Shown one piece after another: positions 9,003 to 17,450 of a stretch of 56,150 nt of DNA. Numbering within the stretch: the first letter of the stretch is position 1; each line of letters opens with the position of its first letter. Source of the stretch: Curtobacterium caseinilyticum (GTDB lineage Bacteria; Actinomycetota; Actinomycetes; Actinomycetales; Microbacteriaceae); assembly GCF_030363035.1 (NCBI RefSeq), contig NZ_JAUCMN010000013.1, forward strand, positions 1-56,150, in the 5' to 3' direction. Below the pieces are notes generated by a model. The model was not told the origin of the DNA. It searched no databases and saw nothing but the letters and a program-made list of their open reading frames with translations. The translations under genes were made by a program, and so were the position numbers.

Positions 9003-9626
9003 GTGACCACGCAGGACGACGACCCGACGCAGGACGCGCCTCCCGGCTGGGTGCTGCGCACGCCGACCCGGCGTCGGGAGGTGTGGGCCCTGCCCGCCCT
9101 GCTGCTCGTGCTCGCCGGGGTGGCGGTCCTGGTCGGGGACTCGTTCGGCGACCTGCTCGCGAGGGGCACCGGCGTGATCACAGCGGTGGTCGCAGTCGCG
9201 GGGGCGGTCGCGATGTTCGTCTCCGGTCGGCACGCGTACGCGCAGCAGACGTGGGGCGCGTCGTGGGACCTCCACCGCACGATGGTCGTCGTGGGTGTGA
9301 CGACCGGAGCCGTCGTGATGGTCGCGAGCCTGGTCGTCGGTCTGCCGTTCGCGACCTCGATCGGGATCATCGCCGGGTTCTCACAGATCGGGCGCTTCAC
9401 CCGTTCCGTCCCGCGCTACGACCTGTCGGCGGTCGCCTCGGCATTCCTCGTCGTCACCGTGTCGTGCGTCGTGCTCGTCGTGCTGGGACTGGTGACGCCC
9501 GAACAGCCCGTGCTGCCCCGGTGGCGGGGTGCCGTCTGGGTCGGGGGAGGGTCCGCCTTCGCGCTGTTGGCCGCCGTGCTCGCCTTCGTGCACGTCAGTC
9601 GGGCTGCCCGGGCACCGCTGGAGTGA
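9003..9626 (+). CDS. Integral membrane protein with four to five helices
   Basis: 207 aa. Hydrophobic segments lie at about residues 30-45, 55-75, 95-115, 150-170 and 180-200. The N-terminus is acidic and cytoplasmic-looking. No family is recognised. GTG at 9003 is six bases after CATGAT, the same leaderless spacing seen for many genes here; the frame is open far upstream, so this promoter spacing decided the start. It is divergent from the SDR gene at 8909 and convergent with the decarboxylase at 9664. Confidence 0.8.
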   Translation: MTTQDDDPTQDAPPGWVLRTPTRRREVWALPALLLVLAGVAVLVGDSFGDLLARGTGVITAVVAVAGAVAMFVSGRHAYAQQTWGASWDLHRTMVVVGVTTGAVVMVASLVVGLPFATSIGIIAGFSQIGRFTRSVPRYDLSAVASAFLVVTVSCVVLVVLGLVTPEQPVLPRWRGAVWVGGGSAFALLAAVLAFVHVSRAARAPLE

Positions 9627-9663
9627 GCAGGCTCGGTGGTGGCCGACCGACCCCGACCGCCCG

Positions 9664-10935
9664 TCAGCCCTCCACTGCCCGACGAGCCGTCGCCAGGTGC
9701 GCCCGGACCCGCAGCAGCTCGGGTTCCTCGTCCGGTGCCTGCGGGATCGCCCGCAGGGAGAACGACTCGACGACGTCCGGACCGAACAGCACGCACACCG
9801 AGGACCCGCCGAACCGGAAGTACCCGAGCTCGTCGCCCTTGCCGATCCGGGCGCCCGCCTCGACCCCGTCGCCGATCACGCACGAGGACACGTCCGACAT
9901 CCCGATGAACACGACGGCGATCGTGCCGATGGTGGGGTCGTCCGCGTCGATGAGCACGATCGCCCGGGTCGCGACGTGCGCCAGGTACCCCTGCGACAGC
10001 TGCGGTTCCGCGGCCTCGTTCCCCTGCGACGACGCCTCGGAGTAGTACGTGCCCGGCTCGACCCACGCGCGGAGCACGGTCCCGCTCACCGGGCTGTGCC
10101 ACCGGTGGTACTCGAGGGCGCTCAGGAAGGCCTGCCACACCGTCCCGTCGACGAACAGGTCCGCGGTCTCGTCGCCGGCCAGGAGCTCCTCGACCGAGTA
10201 GGGCTCCGCCTTCGCCCAGAACTCGTCGAGCCGGTGGACACCGCTGGCGATGCGGTAGGGGGTCGCCTCGCACGGGCTCACCACCACCGCGTCGTCGTCC
10301 GGCGCGGCGACGGGCCGTTCGCCGTCGCGGAAGCGCCGCGTGAAGAAGTCGTTCCACGACCCGAAGCCCCAGTGCTCGGCGTCGGGGTCGTGCTCGAACT
10401 GGTCCATGCCGACCGCCCGACGAGCGGCGTCGCTGCACCAGCCGGAGGGCGAGTCGACGAGCACCTCGAGCGACTTGTCGCTCGACAGGAAGTCGCACCA
10501 CCCCTGCAGGATCGAGCGGAGGGCGTCGTTGACCCGCGGGTCGCGGTAGAACGCGAAGCCGGCGGGCGTGGCCTTCGTCCAGTCGAGCACCCCGTCGAGC
10601 GGGGTCATCACCATCTGCTCGTCGCTGTACTCGGGCGCGGTCGTGATCACCTCGTCGACGAGCTCGAGCAGCTCCCCGAACGAGTCGAGGTGCCGGTCCT
10701 GGTACTCGCGACCAGCGGGGACCTGCTCGATCATCTGGTGCGCGTGCATGCGCAGCACCGGATCACCCTCGACGAGGTCGCGGAACGCGGACACCGCCGG
10801 GTGCAGCGCTCGGTCGGGATCCCGCTCCTGGTGCCGTTCGCGGCGGCCACGGAGCCAGGCCTCGAGCCCGCTCTGGTCCTGCGGGAGCCAGCCCGCTCGG
10901 CGTCGGACGTCCTGCTGCTGCGTTCCACCGGTCAC
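9664..10935 (-). CDS. Phosphatidylserine-decarboxylase superfamily protein of the PsiD-like (L-tryptophan decarboxylase-like) type
   Basis: About 423 aa from GTG 10935 (GTG 10938 is an alternative). The N-terminal ~190 aa match the extra domain seen in fungal PsiD-type decarboxylases (FRDLVEGDPVLRMHAHQMIE; ATPAGFAFYRDPRVN; GWCDFLSS). The C-terminal part is the self-processing decarboxylase domain, with YHRWHSPVSG (conserved His) and a Gly-Ser-Ser processing site (FRFGGSSVCVLF) where the serine would become the pyruvoyl cofactor. No membrane anchor is visible, unlike classical phospholipid Psd enzymes, so a soluble amino-acid substrate such as tryptophan is plausible but unproven. It stands alone, with a hairpin terminator upstream separating it from the next minus-strand gene. 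Confidence 0.88.
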   Translation of the reverse strand: MTGGTQQQDVRRRAGWLPQDQSGLEAWLRGRRERHQERDPDRALHPAVSAFRDLVEGDPVLRMHAHQMIEQVPAGREYQDRHLDSFGELLELVDEVITTAPEYSDEQMVMTPLDGVLDWTKATPAGFAFYRDPRVNDALRSILQGWCDFLSSDKSLEVLVDSPSGWCSDAARRAVGMDQFEHDPDAEHWGFGSWNDFFTRRFRDGERPVAAPDDDAVVVSPCEATPYRIASGVHRLDEFWAKAEPYSVEELLAGDETADLFVDGTVWQAFLSALEYHRWHSPVSGTVLRAWVEPGTYYSEASSQGNEAAEPQLSQGYLAHVATRAIVLIDADDPTIGTIAVVFIGMSDVSSCVIGDGVEAGARIGKGDELGYFRFGGSSVCVLFGPDVVESFSLRAIPQAPDEEPELLRVRAHLATARRAVEG

Positions 10936-10974
10936 CACTCGAACCGTACCCACGGTCGCCCGGTACCGTCCCGA

Positions 10975-11031
10975 GCCCACACACCGCGGGCCCCACCGAT
11001 CCACGACCGGAGGGGCCCGCGGTGTGTGGGC
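10975..11031. terminator. Terminator hairpin with a perfect 20-bp stem
   Basis: Left arm 10975-10994 and right arm 11012-11031 are exact complements (20 bp) around a 17-nt loop. It begins 7 bp after the stop codon of the minus-strand secreted-protein gene at 11038 and lies upstream of the next minus-strand gene, so it acts as a terminator between them. The arms are rich in GGGCCCGCGG and there is no T-tract. Confidence 0.8.
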
Positions 11032-11037
11032 GTGCCG

Positions 11038-12312
11038 TCAGCGGACGAGGGTGACGTCCACGGCCTGCACGACGTCCCACGCGCTGCCGGTCGACTTCGA
11101 CTTCGCGAGGAACGTGACCTTGTACGTGCCCGGCCGCTGGTAGAGCTCCGCGGTGAAGTGGCCGTCGGACACGGCGAACTCGCCCGCGCGCTTGCCGTTC
11201 ACCAGGACGAGGACGCTCCGGCCGGGCGCGGTCCCGGTGAAGGTGGCGAACCCGTCGGCGTCGAGCTGCACGGTGCCCGACTGGTCGATCGCGAGCGGGA
11301 CGTCCGGCGTGCCCGGGTCGACGACGTCCCCGACGGTGACGGAGCGGACCTCGTGGGCGACGGCTCGTCCGCCGGGCTGTTCGGCGAGCTCGAAGACGAG
11401 GGTGTGGTCGCCGTCGGGGATGCGGGCGTCGAGGGTCCAGCGGCCGTCGTGGACCTCGGCGGTGCCGAGGCGGCCGGCGCTGCCGTCGACGGTGACGAAA
11501 CCCGCGGAAGCCTTGCCGCTGAGGGTCACGATGCCGTTCTCGTCGGGCAGGGTCGCACCGTTCGCGACGTCGACCGCGAACGAGGCCGGGTCGACCTGCT
11601 CGCCGCCACCCTGCTCGCCACCGCCACCGCCACCGGCTCCGGGCTCGCCGTGGTCCCAGACGTCGACAGCGGGCTCGGACCGCTTCGCACCGAGCTGCTG
11701 TCGGGCGGACACCTCGTTGCGGCCCTGGACGAAGTGGACGCGGACGGTGGCGATGCCGTTCTGGTCGGCGACCGCGTCGTGCGTCTGCCCGTTCGCCTCC
11801 ACGGTCACGGTCGCACCCGGCAGCGCCTCGTAGCGGACGTCGTGGTCCAGGACGCCGTGCCGGATCTGGCGTTCGCGCTGCTCGGCCTCCCGGTCGGTCG
11901 TCCGGTCCGCCGGAGCCGACAGCGGCATCGCGCTGAAGTCGATGTCGACCGCGCGGTTGCCCTGGCCGGCGACGTCGAGGGTGAAGTGCGCCGTGTCCTC
12001 CCCCGTGGGCTTGATCCAGAACCAGGCGGGCTTCGCGGCCGTCGCGGACTCGACGTCGAGGACCTCGCCGGCGTCGTCGAGGAGTCGGACGTCGGCCGAG
12101 GCGCTCACGAAGGCCTTCACGATGACGTACTGCGCGCCGCTGTCCGAGCGGGGGGTCTGTGTGACGTCCGTGATGACCGGCGTGCTGCGTTCCGTTGAAG
12201 CGGACGCCGCAGGAGGTGCGTCCGCGGCAAAGGCGCTCGTGGTGGCAGCGCCGGTCGTGAGGCAACTGGCGAGGACGACGGCGGTTCCGACGGCGACGGG
12301 GTGGAGCTTCAT
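11038..12312 (-). CDS. Secreted multidomain protein with immunoglobulin-like/adhesin-type repeats
   Basis: 424 aa. It has a signal peptide at residues 1-29 (VAVGTAVVLASCLTTGAATT then SAFAA). Beta-rich modules follow, separated near residues 195-215 by a Gly/Glu linker (GGGGGEQGGGEQ). Two similar ~85-aa modules in the C-terminal half share the pattern GxVxLxxxGxxTxxGxAxxxxVxVxGxxxG, typical of bacterial Ig-like stalk domains. No enzyme motif or sortase signal is seen. The Shine-Dalgarno GGAAGG lies in a hairpin (see 12319-12347), so translation may be conditional. Likely a cell-surface or secreted binding protein (inference). Confidence 0.82.
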   Translation of the reverse strand: MKLHPVAVGTAVVLASCLTTGAATTSAFAADAPPAASASTERSTPVITDVTQTPRSDSGAQYVIVKAFVSASADVRLLDDAGEVLDVESATAAKPAWFWIKPTGEDTAHFTLDVAGQGNRAVDIDFSAMPLSAPADRTTDREAEQRERQIRHGVLDHDVRYEALPGATVTVEANGQTHDAVADQNGIATVRVHFVQGRNEVSARQQLGAKRSEPAVDVWDHGEPGAGGGGGGEQGGGEQVDPASFAVDVANGATLPDENGIVTLSGKASAGFVTVDGSAGRLGTAEVHDGRWTLDARIPDGDHTLVFELAEQPGGRAVAHEVRSVTVGDVVDPGTPDVPLAIDQSGTVQLDADGFATFTGTAPGRSVLVLVNGKRAGEFAVSDGHFTAELYQRPGTYKVTFLAKSKSTGSAWDVVQAVDVTLVR

Positions 12313-12318
12313 GCTGTT

Positions 12319-12347
12319 CCTTCCGAGGAGACGATCGTCTCGGAAGG
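12319..12347 (-). promoter_or_regulatory. Hairpin sequestering the ribosome binding site of the secreted-protein gene
   Basis: On the minus-strand transcript CCTTCCGAG (12347-12339) can pair with CTCGGAAGG (12327-12319). The GGAAGG in the 3' arm is the Shine-Dalgarno, about 6 nt before the ATG at 12312. The segment also holds a 14-bp DNA palindrome GAGACGATCGTCTC (12328-12341), which could instead be an operator. Further upstream, GGGAT...ATCCC (12359-12384) surrounds a TAGCAT promoter-like box. Confidence 0.55.
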
Positions 12348-12417
12348 ATGACACGCCTGGGATACCGTATGCTAAATGCATCCCGAGCGTGATGGTTCGC
12401 GGTGCTCGCGAGCGCTG

Positions 12418-13200
12418 TCAGGACCCGACGCCGAAGCGCGTGGTCACCCCCGGCGAGTACAGCACCGAGTCCGGCTCGAGTCCCGAGAGCCCGGCTGGCA
12501 ACCCCGCCGCCGCGACCAGGTCGTCCCGCAGGGTCACGAGCGACGCCCGGTGCAGCGGCCACGACTCGTGCTCGTTCGGCCAGTACCGGGTGGCTCCCAC
12601 GCGGCGCACGTGCATGCCCCATCGTGCGGTGAGGAACGTCTCCAGGGGCGTCGGCTCCGTCACCGCGTCGCCGACCCGCACGTCGAACCGCGACCGCAGG
12701 TGCGTCCCGTGCCTGCGCATCGCGTAGCCGACGCGGCCGTCGCCCGAGCGGACCTCGGCATGTGCCCACCAGTACGGCAGGCCGGTCGCGACCCGTGCGC
12801 CGACGGTCGGCAGGAGCTTGCCCGCGTCGAGCGACAGGAACGCGACACCCCGCCGGCCCTGGTCGTCGCGCGTGTAGACGCGGACGTTCACCTCGACGAA
12901 GTCGCCGACGCGACCGGCGCGACCGAGCGGTCCGAGCGGCGGGAACCGGGTGTCGGTGAAGCGGAAGCCGATCAGCCCGACCCAGGTGGTCGCACCGTCG
13001 TCGGTCCCGTCGGCTGCCATCGTGTCCGGTCGTGCGCCGGCCGGCAGCAGCGGTGCCACCGCTGACACGTCGACACGCCAGTGCACGAACACCACGTCGA
13101 GCCAGTCCTGCGAGATCCACGGTCGTCCACGCAGCGGCGGTGCCTCCGGGGAGACGGCCGGGAGGCCCGGCTCGGCCCCGCCGGTCCGGCCGGCGGTCAC
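12418..13200 (-). CDS. DUF2071 (YqjF-like) family protein
   Basis: 260 aa from GTG 13200. Diagnostic segments are [40 protein letters not shown] and [16 protein letters not shown], all typical of DUF2071, a family related in fold to acetoacetate decarboxylase but without an assigned reaction. GTG 13200 overlaps the TGA of the nitroreductase upstream (GTGA), making this the last gene of a three-gene minus-strand operon with the nitroreductase and a small membrane protein. Confidence 0.88.
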   Translation of the reverse strand: MTAGRTGGAEPGLPAVSPEAPPLRGRPWISQDWLDVVFVHWRVDVSAVAPLLPAGARPDTMAADGTDDGATTWVGLIGFRFTDTRFPPLGPLGRAGRVGDFVEVNVRVYTRDDQGRRGVAFLSLDAGKLLPTVGARVATGLPYWWAHAEVRSGDGRVGYAMRRHGTHLRSRFDVRVGDAVTEPTPLETFLTARWGMHVRRVGATRYWPNEHESWPLHRASLVTLRDDLVAAAGLPAGLSGLEPDSVLYSPGVTTRFGVGS

Positions 13201-14027
13201 GAGGTGCTCGCGTCGTCTGCGGGGGTCGTCACCCCCAGATCGTCCCACCCGGTCTGCGGCGTCGCACAGGTCCCTCGGAACACGTACTGCGACGGGCGCT
13301 TCCGCTCGTTCGACACCCAGTCGATCGCGGGGCGCCGACGTTCCGGCGGCAGGTACCCGATGCGGTACACGGCCATCAGCTCGAGCTCCGGCGGGACCGC
13401 GAGCAGTTGCTCGACCTCGGCCCACGCCTCCTCGATCTCCATCGGGAAGGACACGAACTGGATGCCGAGGCCGAGCTCGGTCGTCGCCAGCCAGACGTTC
13501 TCCATCGCCGCGCCCATGCTGAACACGGAGTAGAAGGCGTTGCGCGCCTCCTTCCGGTACTCGTCACGGTCGAGCATCACGCCGAGCAGCATCGGCGACC
13601 CGGCGACGAGCTTCCGGTTCTCCTCGCCGAGGGTCTGCGGCACCCGGAGCGCGTTCATCATCAGCTGCCCGCGCTTCGTGAACACCTGCTTCGTGAACGG
13701 CTTGAGCGGGCCCGGCAGCTTGTCGAACAGCATGCCGTCGCGGCGCTCGTCCATCTCGGCCTGCGAGAACCGGAAGTACGGACGGTACCGCTCGAAGAAC
13801 GAGCCCTCGGCCATGGTCCGGGTCATCGACCTGCCGCTGATGTCGGCGATCCGGTCGATGGTGTCGCGCTCCTCGACGATCACGAACCGCCAGGGCTGGC
13901 TGTTGAGCTGCGACGGCGCGCGCCCGGCGAGCTCCACGAGGAGCCGCTGGTGCTCCTCGGACACCGGGTCGGGCAGGAACGCCCCGTTGGTCGTGCGCCG
14001 ACGTCGGATCGCCTCGAACAGCTCCAC
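13197..14027 (-). CDS. Nitroreductase-family flavoprotein
   Basis: 276 aa. FMN-binding features appear at the N-terminus ([17 protein letters not shown]) and [20 protein letters not shown] at about residues 34-53, the classical nitroreductase signature. The protein is longer than the ~200-aa core and has an internal extension ([20 protein letters not shown]). The family reduces nitro compounds, quinones or flavins with NAD(P)H; the physiological substrate is unknown. It overlaps the downstream DUF2071 gene by 4 bp and starts 3 bp after the upstream membrane-protein gene's stop. Confidence 0.92.
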   Translation of the reverse strand: MELFEAIRRRRTTNGAFLPDPVSEEHQRLLVELAGRAPSQLNSQPWRFVIVEERDTIDRIADISGRSMTRTMAEGSFFERYRPYFRFSQAEMDERRDGMLFDKLPGPLKPFTKQVFTKRGQLMMNALRVPQTLGEENRKLVAGSPMLLGVMLDRDEYRKEARNAFYSVFSMGAAMENVWLATTELGLGIQFVSFPMEIEEAWAEVEQLLAVPPELELMAVYRIGYLPPERRRPAIDWVSNERKRPSQYVFRGTCATPQTGWDDLGVTTPADDASTS

Positions 14028-14030
14028 GGA

Positions 14031-14414
14031 TCACCCTCCTGGTCGCCCGCGTGCGAGCAGCGCCCCCAGGTAGGACGGTGCCGCGGCGACCGCGGTCTTC
14101 CAGTGTGCTCCGGTGCGGGGGTTCGTCCGTGGAGCGAGCGCGAGCGGCACCAGCGCGGGCAGCAGGAACAGCGCGGAGCGGTCCCGGGTCCACACCGGGG
14201 TGGTCGCGGCGACCCCGGTGAGGGTGGCGGTGACCACGAACAGTCCGTGGTGCACGACGCGGAGCTTCTTGGTCCGGATCACGCGGACCGCGACGGCGGT
14301 GCCCCACAGGCAGTTCGCGACGTAGGCGGCGGATGCGGCGGTGACCAGGCGGCGGGCCGCCGGCGGACGTGCGGGAGCCGAGCCGTGCCTCCCGGCCGTC
14401 CTCCCGTGTCCCAC
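14031..14414 (-). CDS. Small integral membrane protein heading the nitroreductase operon
   Basis: 127 aa from GTG 14414. Three to four hydrophobic segments are visible: LVTAASAAYVANCLWGTAVA, VVHHGLFVVTATLTGVAA, ALFLLPALVPLALA. No family is recognised. GTG 14414 is 7 nt after a minus-strand TAGGGT, which chose this start over longer in-frame options. The gene ends 3 bp before the nitroreductase start, so it is the first gene of that operon. Confidence 0.72.
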   Translation of the reverse strand: MGHGRTAGRHGSAPARPPAARRLVTAASAAYVANCLWGTAVAVRVIRTKKLRVVHHGLFVVTATLTGVAATTPVWTRDRSALFLLPALVPLALAPRTNPRTGAHWKTAVAAAPSYLGALLARGRPGG

Positions 14415-14528
14415 GACCGCGACCCTACGCCGGTCGTTCCTGGCTGCCTCGCGAAACGCAACGTCGGCGGTTCCTCGCAGCGCCGTACCGCTGCGCACTG
14501 TCGGCGGGGTTGCGTCTTGCGGGAGGGG

Positions 14529-14966
14529 CTAGGCGGACTCGCGGGAGACGAGCTTCGACAGGACGATCGCGCTGCGGGTGTGGTCGACCTGCGGGGCCAG
14601 GCGCACCCGGTCGAGCGCCAGTTCGAGCGCGGGCAGGTCGCGCGAGCGCATGTGCACCACGGCGTCGGCGCTGCCGGTGACGGTGCCGGCGTCGACCACC
14701 TCGGGCACGGTGTCGAGCAGCGTCCGGAGCTCGTCGGGGGAGACGGTGCCGCGGCAGTAGAGCTCGACCCAGGCCTCGGTCCCGCGGTCCTCGACAGCGG
14801 GGTCGACCTTGATCGTGAAGCCCTGGATGACCCCGTCGGCGACCAGCCGGTCGACGCGACGCTTCACCGCAGAGGCCGAGAGTCCGACCACCGACCCGAT
14901 GTCGCCGTAGCCAGCTCGGGCGTTCTCCCGGAGCTGGTCCAGGATGCGGTGGTCGAGCGTGTCCAT
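14529..14966 (-). CDS. Lrp/AsnC-family transcriptional regulator
   Basis: 145 aa. An N-terminal helix-turn-helix (MDTLDHRILDQLRENARAGY, GLSASAVKRRVDRLV) is followed by the RAM ligand-binding domain (VELYCRGTVSPDELRTLLDT, VHMRSRDLPALELALDRVRL). Lrp proteins bind amino acids and control their metabolism. It is transcribed divergently from ddaH-rocD across a 234-bp spacer and is the obvious candidate to regulate them in response to arginine or ornithine (inference). ATG 14966 was preferred to an in-frame TTG nine bases upstream; TACGAT lies 8 nt before it. Confidence 0.94.
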   Translation of the reverse strand: MDTLDHRILDQLRENARAGYGDIGSVVGLSASAVKRRVDRLVADGVIQGFTIKVDPAVEDRGTEAWVELYCRGTVSPDELRTLLDTVPEVVDAGTVTGSADAVVHMRSRDLPALELALDRVRLAPQVDHTRSAIVLSKLVSRESA

Positions 14967-15200
14967 GTTCGTCAATCGTACGCGGGCTTCTTGCGAGCCA
15001 GGTGCGCTCGACGCAGGAATCGTGCGTCACCCGAACGGGTGCCATGCGCTCGCGGAGCCGGTACTGCACCGACCGGACCGTTCGTGCAAGACTCTCCGCA
15101 GGCGTCGACCTGGTCCGCCTCCGGCGAGTGAGCCTGCATCTCGTCGGAGCTCTCCCGTGGTGGTTCCTGGCAGGCTCGGGCCCCGGTCCCAGGAGGACTG
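14967..15200. promoter_or_regulatory. Divergent regulatory region between the Lrp gene and ddaH-rocD
   Basis: Holds the minus-strand promoter of the regulator (TACGAT near its start) and the ddaH leader with a strong Shine-Dalgarno (AGGAGG). A perfect 12-bp palindrome ACCCGAACGGGT at 15029-15040 is a candidate Lrp operator. No gene is seen here. Confidence 0.5.
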
Positions 15201-16088
15201 ATGTCGAACACCGCAACCGAACCGCAGGCAGCACCGGCCCGTGTCGCCACGAAGCGCACGATCCTGATGTGCAAGCCGACGCACTACACGGTCAGCTACC
15301 GGATCAACCCGTGGATGCACCCGGAGGAGCCGACCGACACGTCGAAGGCCGTCGAGCAGTGGCAGTCCCTCGTCGACGTCTACGAGCAGCTCGGCTTCGA
15401 CATCTCGTACATCGAGCCGATCGAGGGCCTGCCCGACATGGTCTACGCGGCCAACGGCGGGTTCGTGCTCGACGGTGTCGCGTACGGCGCCAAGTTCCAG
15501 TACCCCGAGCGCCAGCCCGAGGGCCCCGCGTACATGGACTGGTTCCGCAGCGCCGGCCTGACCGTGGCCGAGCCGCGCGAGACCAACGAGGGCGAGGGCG
15601 ACTTCCTGCTCATCGGCGACACGATCTTCGCCGGTACCGGCTTCCGCTCCGACAGCACCTCGCACGAGGAGCTCGCCGAGATCTACGGCCGCGAGGTCGT
15701 CACGCTCAAGCTGATCAACCCGAGCTTCTACCACCTCGACACCGCCATCGCCGTGCTCGACCCGGAGCCCGACGCTTCCGGCCGATCGAACATCGCCTAC
15801 CTCGAGAGCGCCTTCGACGAGCCCTCGCTGGCGATCCTGCGCGAGCGCTTCCCGGACGCGATCATCGCGACCGAGGAGGACGCCGCGATCCTCGGCCTCA
15901 ACTCGTACTCCGACGGGTACAACGTCGTGATCGCTTCGCGGGCCGTGCGGTTCGCCGAGCAGCTGCGCGAGAAGGGCTACAACCCGATCGGTGTCGACCT
16001 GTCCGAGCTCCTGCTCGGCGGCGGCGGCGTGAAGTGCTGCACGCTCGACCTGCACCCCGTCGGCACCGGCACCTCGGTCGCGCGGTAG
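15201..16088 (+). CDS. ddaH: Dimethylarginine dimethylaminohydrolase/arginine deiminase-like amidinohydrolase
   Basis: 295 aa. The guanidino-modifying enzyme fold is shown by MVYAANGGFVLDG, NEGEGDFLLIGDTIFAGTGF, the catalytic histidine in SFYHLDTAIAVLD, and the C-terminal cysteine loop GGGGVKCCTLDLHP. The family hydrolyses arginine or methylarginine to citrulline or ornithine plus an amine or ammonia. It is followed 2 bp later by rocD and faces an Lrp regulator, so the pair probably funnels arginine-derived ornithine to glutamate semialdehyde. Whether the substrate is dimethylarginine or free arginine cannot be told from sequence. A strong AGGAGG precedes the ATG. Confidence 0.9.
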   Translation: MSNTATEPQAAPARVATKRTILMCKPTHYTVSYRINPWMHPEEPTDTSKAVEQWQSLVDVYEQLGFDISYIEPIEGLPDMVYAANGGFVLDGVAYGAKFQYPERQPEGPAYMDWFRSAGLTVAEPRETNEGEGDFLLIGDTIFAGTGFRSDSTSHEELAEIYGREVVTLKLINPSFYHLDTAIAVLDPEPDASGRSNIAYLESAFDEPSLAILRERFPDAIIATEEDAAILGLNSYSDGYNVVIASRAVRFAEQLREKGYNPIGVDLSELLLGGGGVKCCTLDLHPVGTGTSVAR

Positions 16089-16090
16089 CC

Positions 16091-17380
16091 GTGAGCACCG
16101 CGACCGGAGCCGGCGCCCACCAGGGTGTCGGCACGTCCGGCGACGCCGCCACGTCCGGCGCCGCTGCTGCGCTCGGTGGCGCCACCGCCGCTGCGCTCGC
16201 CGTCGAGGACCGCTCCCTCGCCCACAACTACAGCCCGCTGCCGGTCGTCATCGCGTCCGGCCAGGGCGCCTGGGTGACGGACGTCGACGGCAAGCGCTAC
16301 CTGGACGGACTCGCCGCGTACTCCGCGGTGAACTTCGGCCACGGCAACCCCCGCCTGCTCGACGCCGCACGGACCCAGCTCGACAAGGTCACGCTGACGA
16401 GCCGCGCGTTCGTCAACGACCGGCTCGGCCCGTTCGCGTCGGCGCTCGCCGCGCTGACCGGCACCGACCTCGTCCTCCCGATGAACACCGGAGCCGAGGC
16501 GGTCGAGTCCGCGATCAAGGTGTCCCGTGCCTGGGGGTACCGCGTCAAGGGCGTCCCGGCCGGGCAGGCCACGATCGTCGTCGCGTCCGGGAACTTCCAC
16601 GGCCGCACCACGACGATCGTGTCGTTCTCGGACGACCCCTCGGCGCGCGAGGACTTCGGGCCGTACACGCCCGGCTTCCGCACCGTGCCCTACGGCGACG
16701 CAGCGGCCCTGCGCGAGGCGATGGACGAGACCGTCGTCGCCGTGCTGCTCGAGCCGATCCAGGGCGAGGGTGGGGTCGTCATCCCGCCCTCCGACTACCT
16801 GCCGGCCGTGCGCGCGGTCTGCGACGAGTTCGGCGCACTGTTCGTCGCCGACGAGATCCAGTCCGGGCTCGGACGCACCGGGCACACCCTCGCGGTGGAG
16901 CGTGTCGGCGTCCGGCCGGACCTCATCACGCTCGGCAAGGCGCTCGGCGGTGGCATCGTCCCGGTGTCCGCGGTCGTCGGCTCCCGCGAGGTGCTCGGTG
17001 TCCTGCGTCCGGGCGAGCACGGCTCGACGTTCGGGGGCAACCCGCTCGCGGCCGCCGTCGGGTCCGAGGTCGTCGCGATGCTCGGCGAGGGCACCTTCCA
17101 GCAGCGGGCGCTCGACGGGGAACCGCTGCTCCGCGGGCTGCTCGACGAGCTCGTCGGTCGCGGGGTCGTCGCGCACCGCGTGGCCGGGCTCTGGGCGGGG
17201 ATCGACATCGACCCCGCGCTCGGCACCGGCAAGGAGATCGCCCACGACCTGGCCGACCGCGGCGTGCTCGTGAAGGACACGCACGGGTCGACGATCCGTT
17301 TCGCGCCGCCGCTCGTCGTCACCGACGACGAGGTGCGCCTGGCGATCGGGACCCTCGGCGAGGTGCTGGCCGCGCGCTAG
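16091..17380 (+). CDS. rocD: Ornithine--oxo-acid aminotransferase
   Basis: 429 aa, a class-III PLP aminotransferase. Visible motifs: NYSPLPVVIASGQGAWVTD, NTGAEAVESAIKVSRAWGY, the Asp-containing ADEIQSGLGRTG, and ITLGKALGGG with the PLP-binding lysine. GTG 16091 lies 2 bp after the ddaH stop; a ~40-aa Ala/Gly/Thr-rich N-terminus precedes the conserved core, so a later start is possible. It converts ornithine plus 2-oxoglutarate to glutamate semialdehyde and glutamate. It ends just before a 48-bp palindromic terminator shared with the convergent epimerase gene. Confidence 0.95.
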   Translation: MSTATGAGAHQGVGTSGDAATSGAAAALGGATAAALAVEDRSLAHNYSPLPVVIASGQGAWVTDVDGKRYLDGLAAYSAVNFGHGNPRLLDAARTQLDKVTLTSRAFVNDRLGPFASALAALTGTDLVLPMNTGAEAVESAIKVSRAWGYRVKGVPAGQATIVVASGNFHGRTTTIVSFSDDPSAREDFGPYTPGFRTVPYGDAAALREAMDETVVAVLLEPIQGEGGVVIPPSDYLPAVRAVCDEFGALFVADEIQSGLGRTGHTLAVERVGVRPDLITLGKALGGGIVPVSAVVGSREVLGVLRPGEHGSTFGGNPLAAAVGSEVVAMLGEGTFQQRALDGEPLLRGLLDELVGRGVVAHRVAGLWAGIDIDPALGTGKEIAHDLADRGVLVKDTHGSTIRFAPPLVVTDDEVRLAIGTLGEVLAAR

Positions 17381-17392
17381 CCGCGACCCCAC

Positions 17393-17440
17393 GACGGACG
17401 GGAGGCGCGGTGCCAGCTGGCACCGCGCCTCCCGTCCGTC
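17393..17440. repeat. 48-bp perfect palindrome (family P1, copy 1), between convergent genes
   Basis: The half-site GACGGACGGGAGGCGCGGTG-CCAG is followed by its exact complement, centred on AGCT. It lies 13 bp after rocD and 10 bp before the end of the convergent epimerase gene, so it is placed as a bidirectional terminator. Three near-identical copies occur at 35401, 41363 and 42477. Confidence 0.9.
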
Positions 17441-17450
17441 CCGCTGCGGG

